12,227 nt of DNA from positions 1-12,227 of the forward strand of contig CABUDZ010000062.1 in NCBI GenBank assembly GCA_902490445.1, in the 5' to 3' direction. Under the pieces are notes generated by a model that saw only the letters and a program-made list of their open reading frames with translations, was not told the origin of the DNA and searched no databases. Both the position numbers and the translations under genes were made by a program. Below, piece after piece: positions 12,173 to 12,227 of this stretch (positions are counted from its first letter, which is position 1; each line of letters starts with the position of its first letter). The DNA comes from an uncultured Collinsella sp. (GTDB lineage: Bacteria; Actinomycetota; Coriobacteriia; Coriobacteriales; Coriobacteriaceae).

Positions 12173-12227
12173 ACCGCTCGCTGGCATTACCAAAACATCG
12201 ACGGTCCAATAATGATCCCTTGGGGAC
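12173..12227. other. Right-end stretch with no gene seen
   Basis: The last 55 bases follow the palindrome and are cut by the window edge. I see no open frame with a start and SD, no RNA gene and no convincing promoter. Confidence 0.5.

Overview
The window is GC-rich bacterial chromosome with tightly packed genes, strong Shine-Dalgarno sequences and occasional GTG starts. The protein flavour (a VanRS-like pair, a Gram-positive type tyrosine-kinase module, PhoP/PhoR, HtpG) together with the GC content suggests a gut actinobacterium of the Coriobacteriia, most likely Collinsella or a close relative. This is inference from protein style and composition; no marker gene or rRNA is present to prove it. 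There is no phage, transposase, CRISPR array or plasmid gene.

Layout. Positions 1-260 are non-coding: a multi-hairpin element that ends in a tRNA-Ser-like 3' end, a Rho-independent terminator, a second tRNA-like 3' fragment on the other strand, and the terminator of the first gene. A serine D,D-carboxypeptidase (dacA type) runs leftward from 1601 to 261. Divergent from it, VanR-like and VanS-like genes (1799-3758) run rightward. Next come pstB (3862-4737) and a PhoP/PhoR two-component pair (4802-6958). After an intergenic region there is an apparent operon for a Wzz-like membrane adaptor, a bacterial tyrosine kinase and a PHP-type tyrosine phosphatase (7154-9218), then a GNAT acetyltransferase (9258-9758). 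htpG follows (9961-11985) with a long leader that holds a terminator-like hairpin. The last 240 bases are palindromic repeats and a terminator, with no gene.

How the genes may work together. Most of the window concerns the cell envelope and its sensing. DacA trims pentapeptides in peptidoglycan, and VanRS-type systems respond to peptidoglycan stress, so the divergent pair is a plausible regulator-target unit. PstB with PhoP/PhoR points to the phosphate-starvation response, although the rest of the Pst transporter is not here. The CpsC/CpsD/CpsB-like trio controls polysaccharide chain length or export by tyrosine phosphorylation, yet no glycosyltransferases accompany it. HtpG and the GNAT are housekeeping or stress genes.

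No clearly new multi-gene system is visible. The least explained material is non-coding: the structured element at the left end, the terminator-like hairpin in the htpG leader, and the paired palindromes after htpG.
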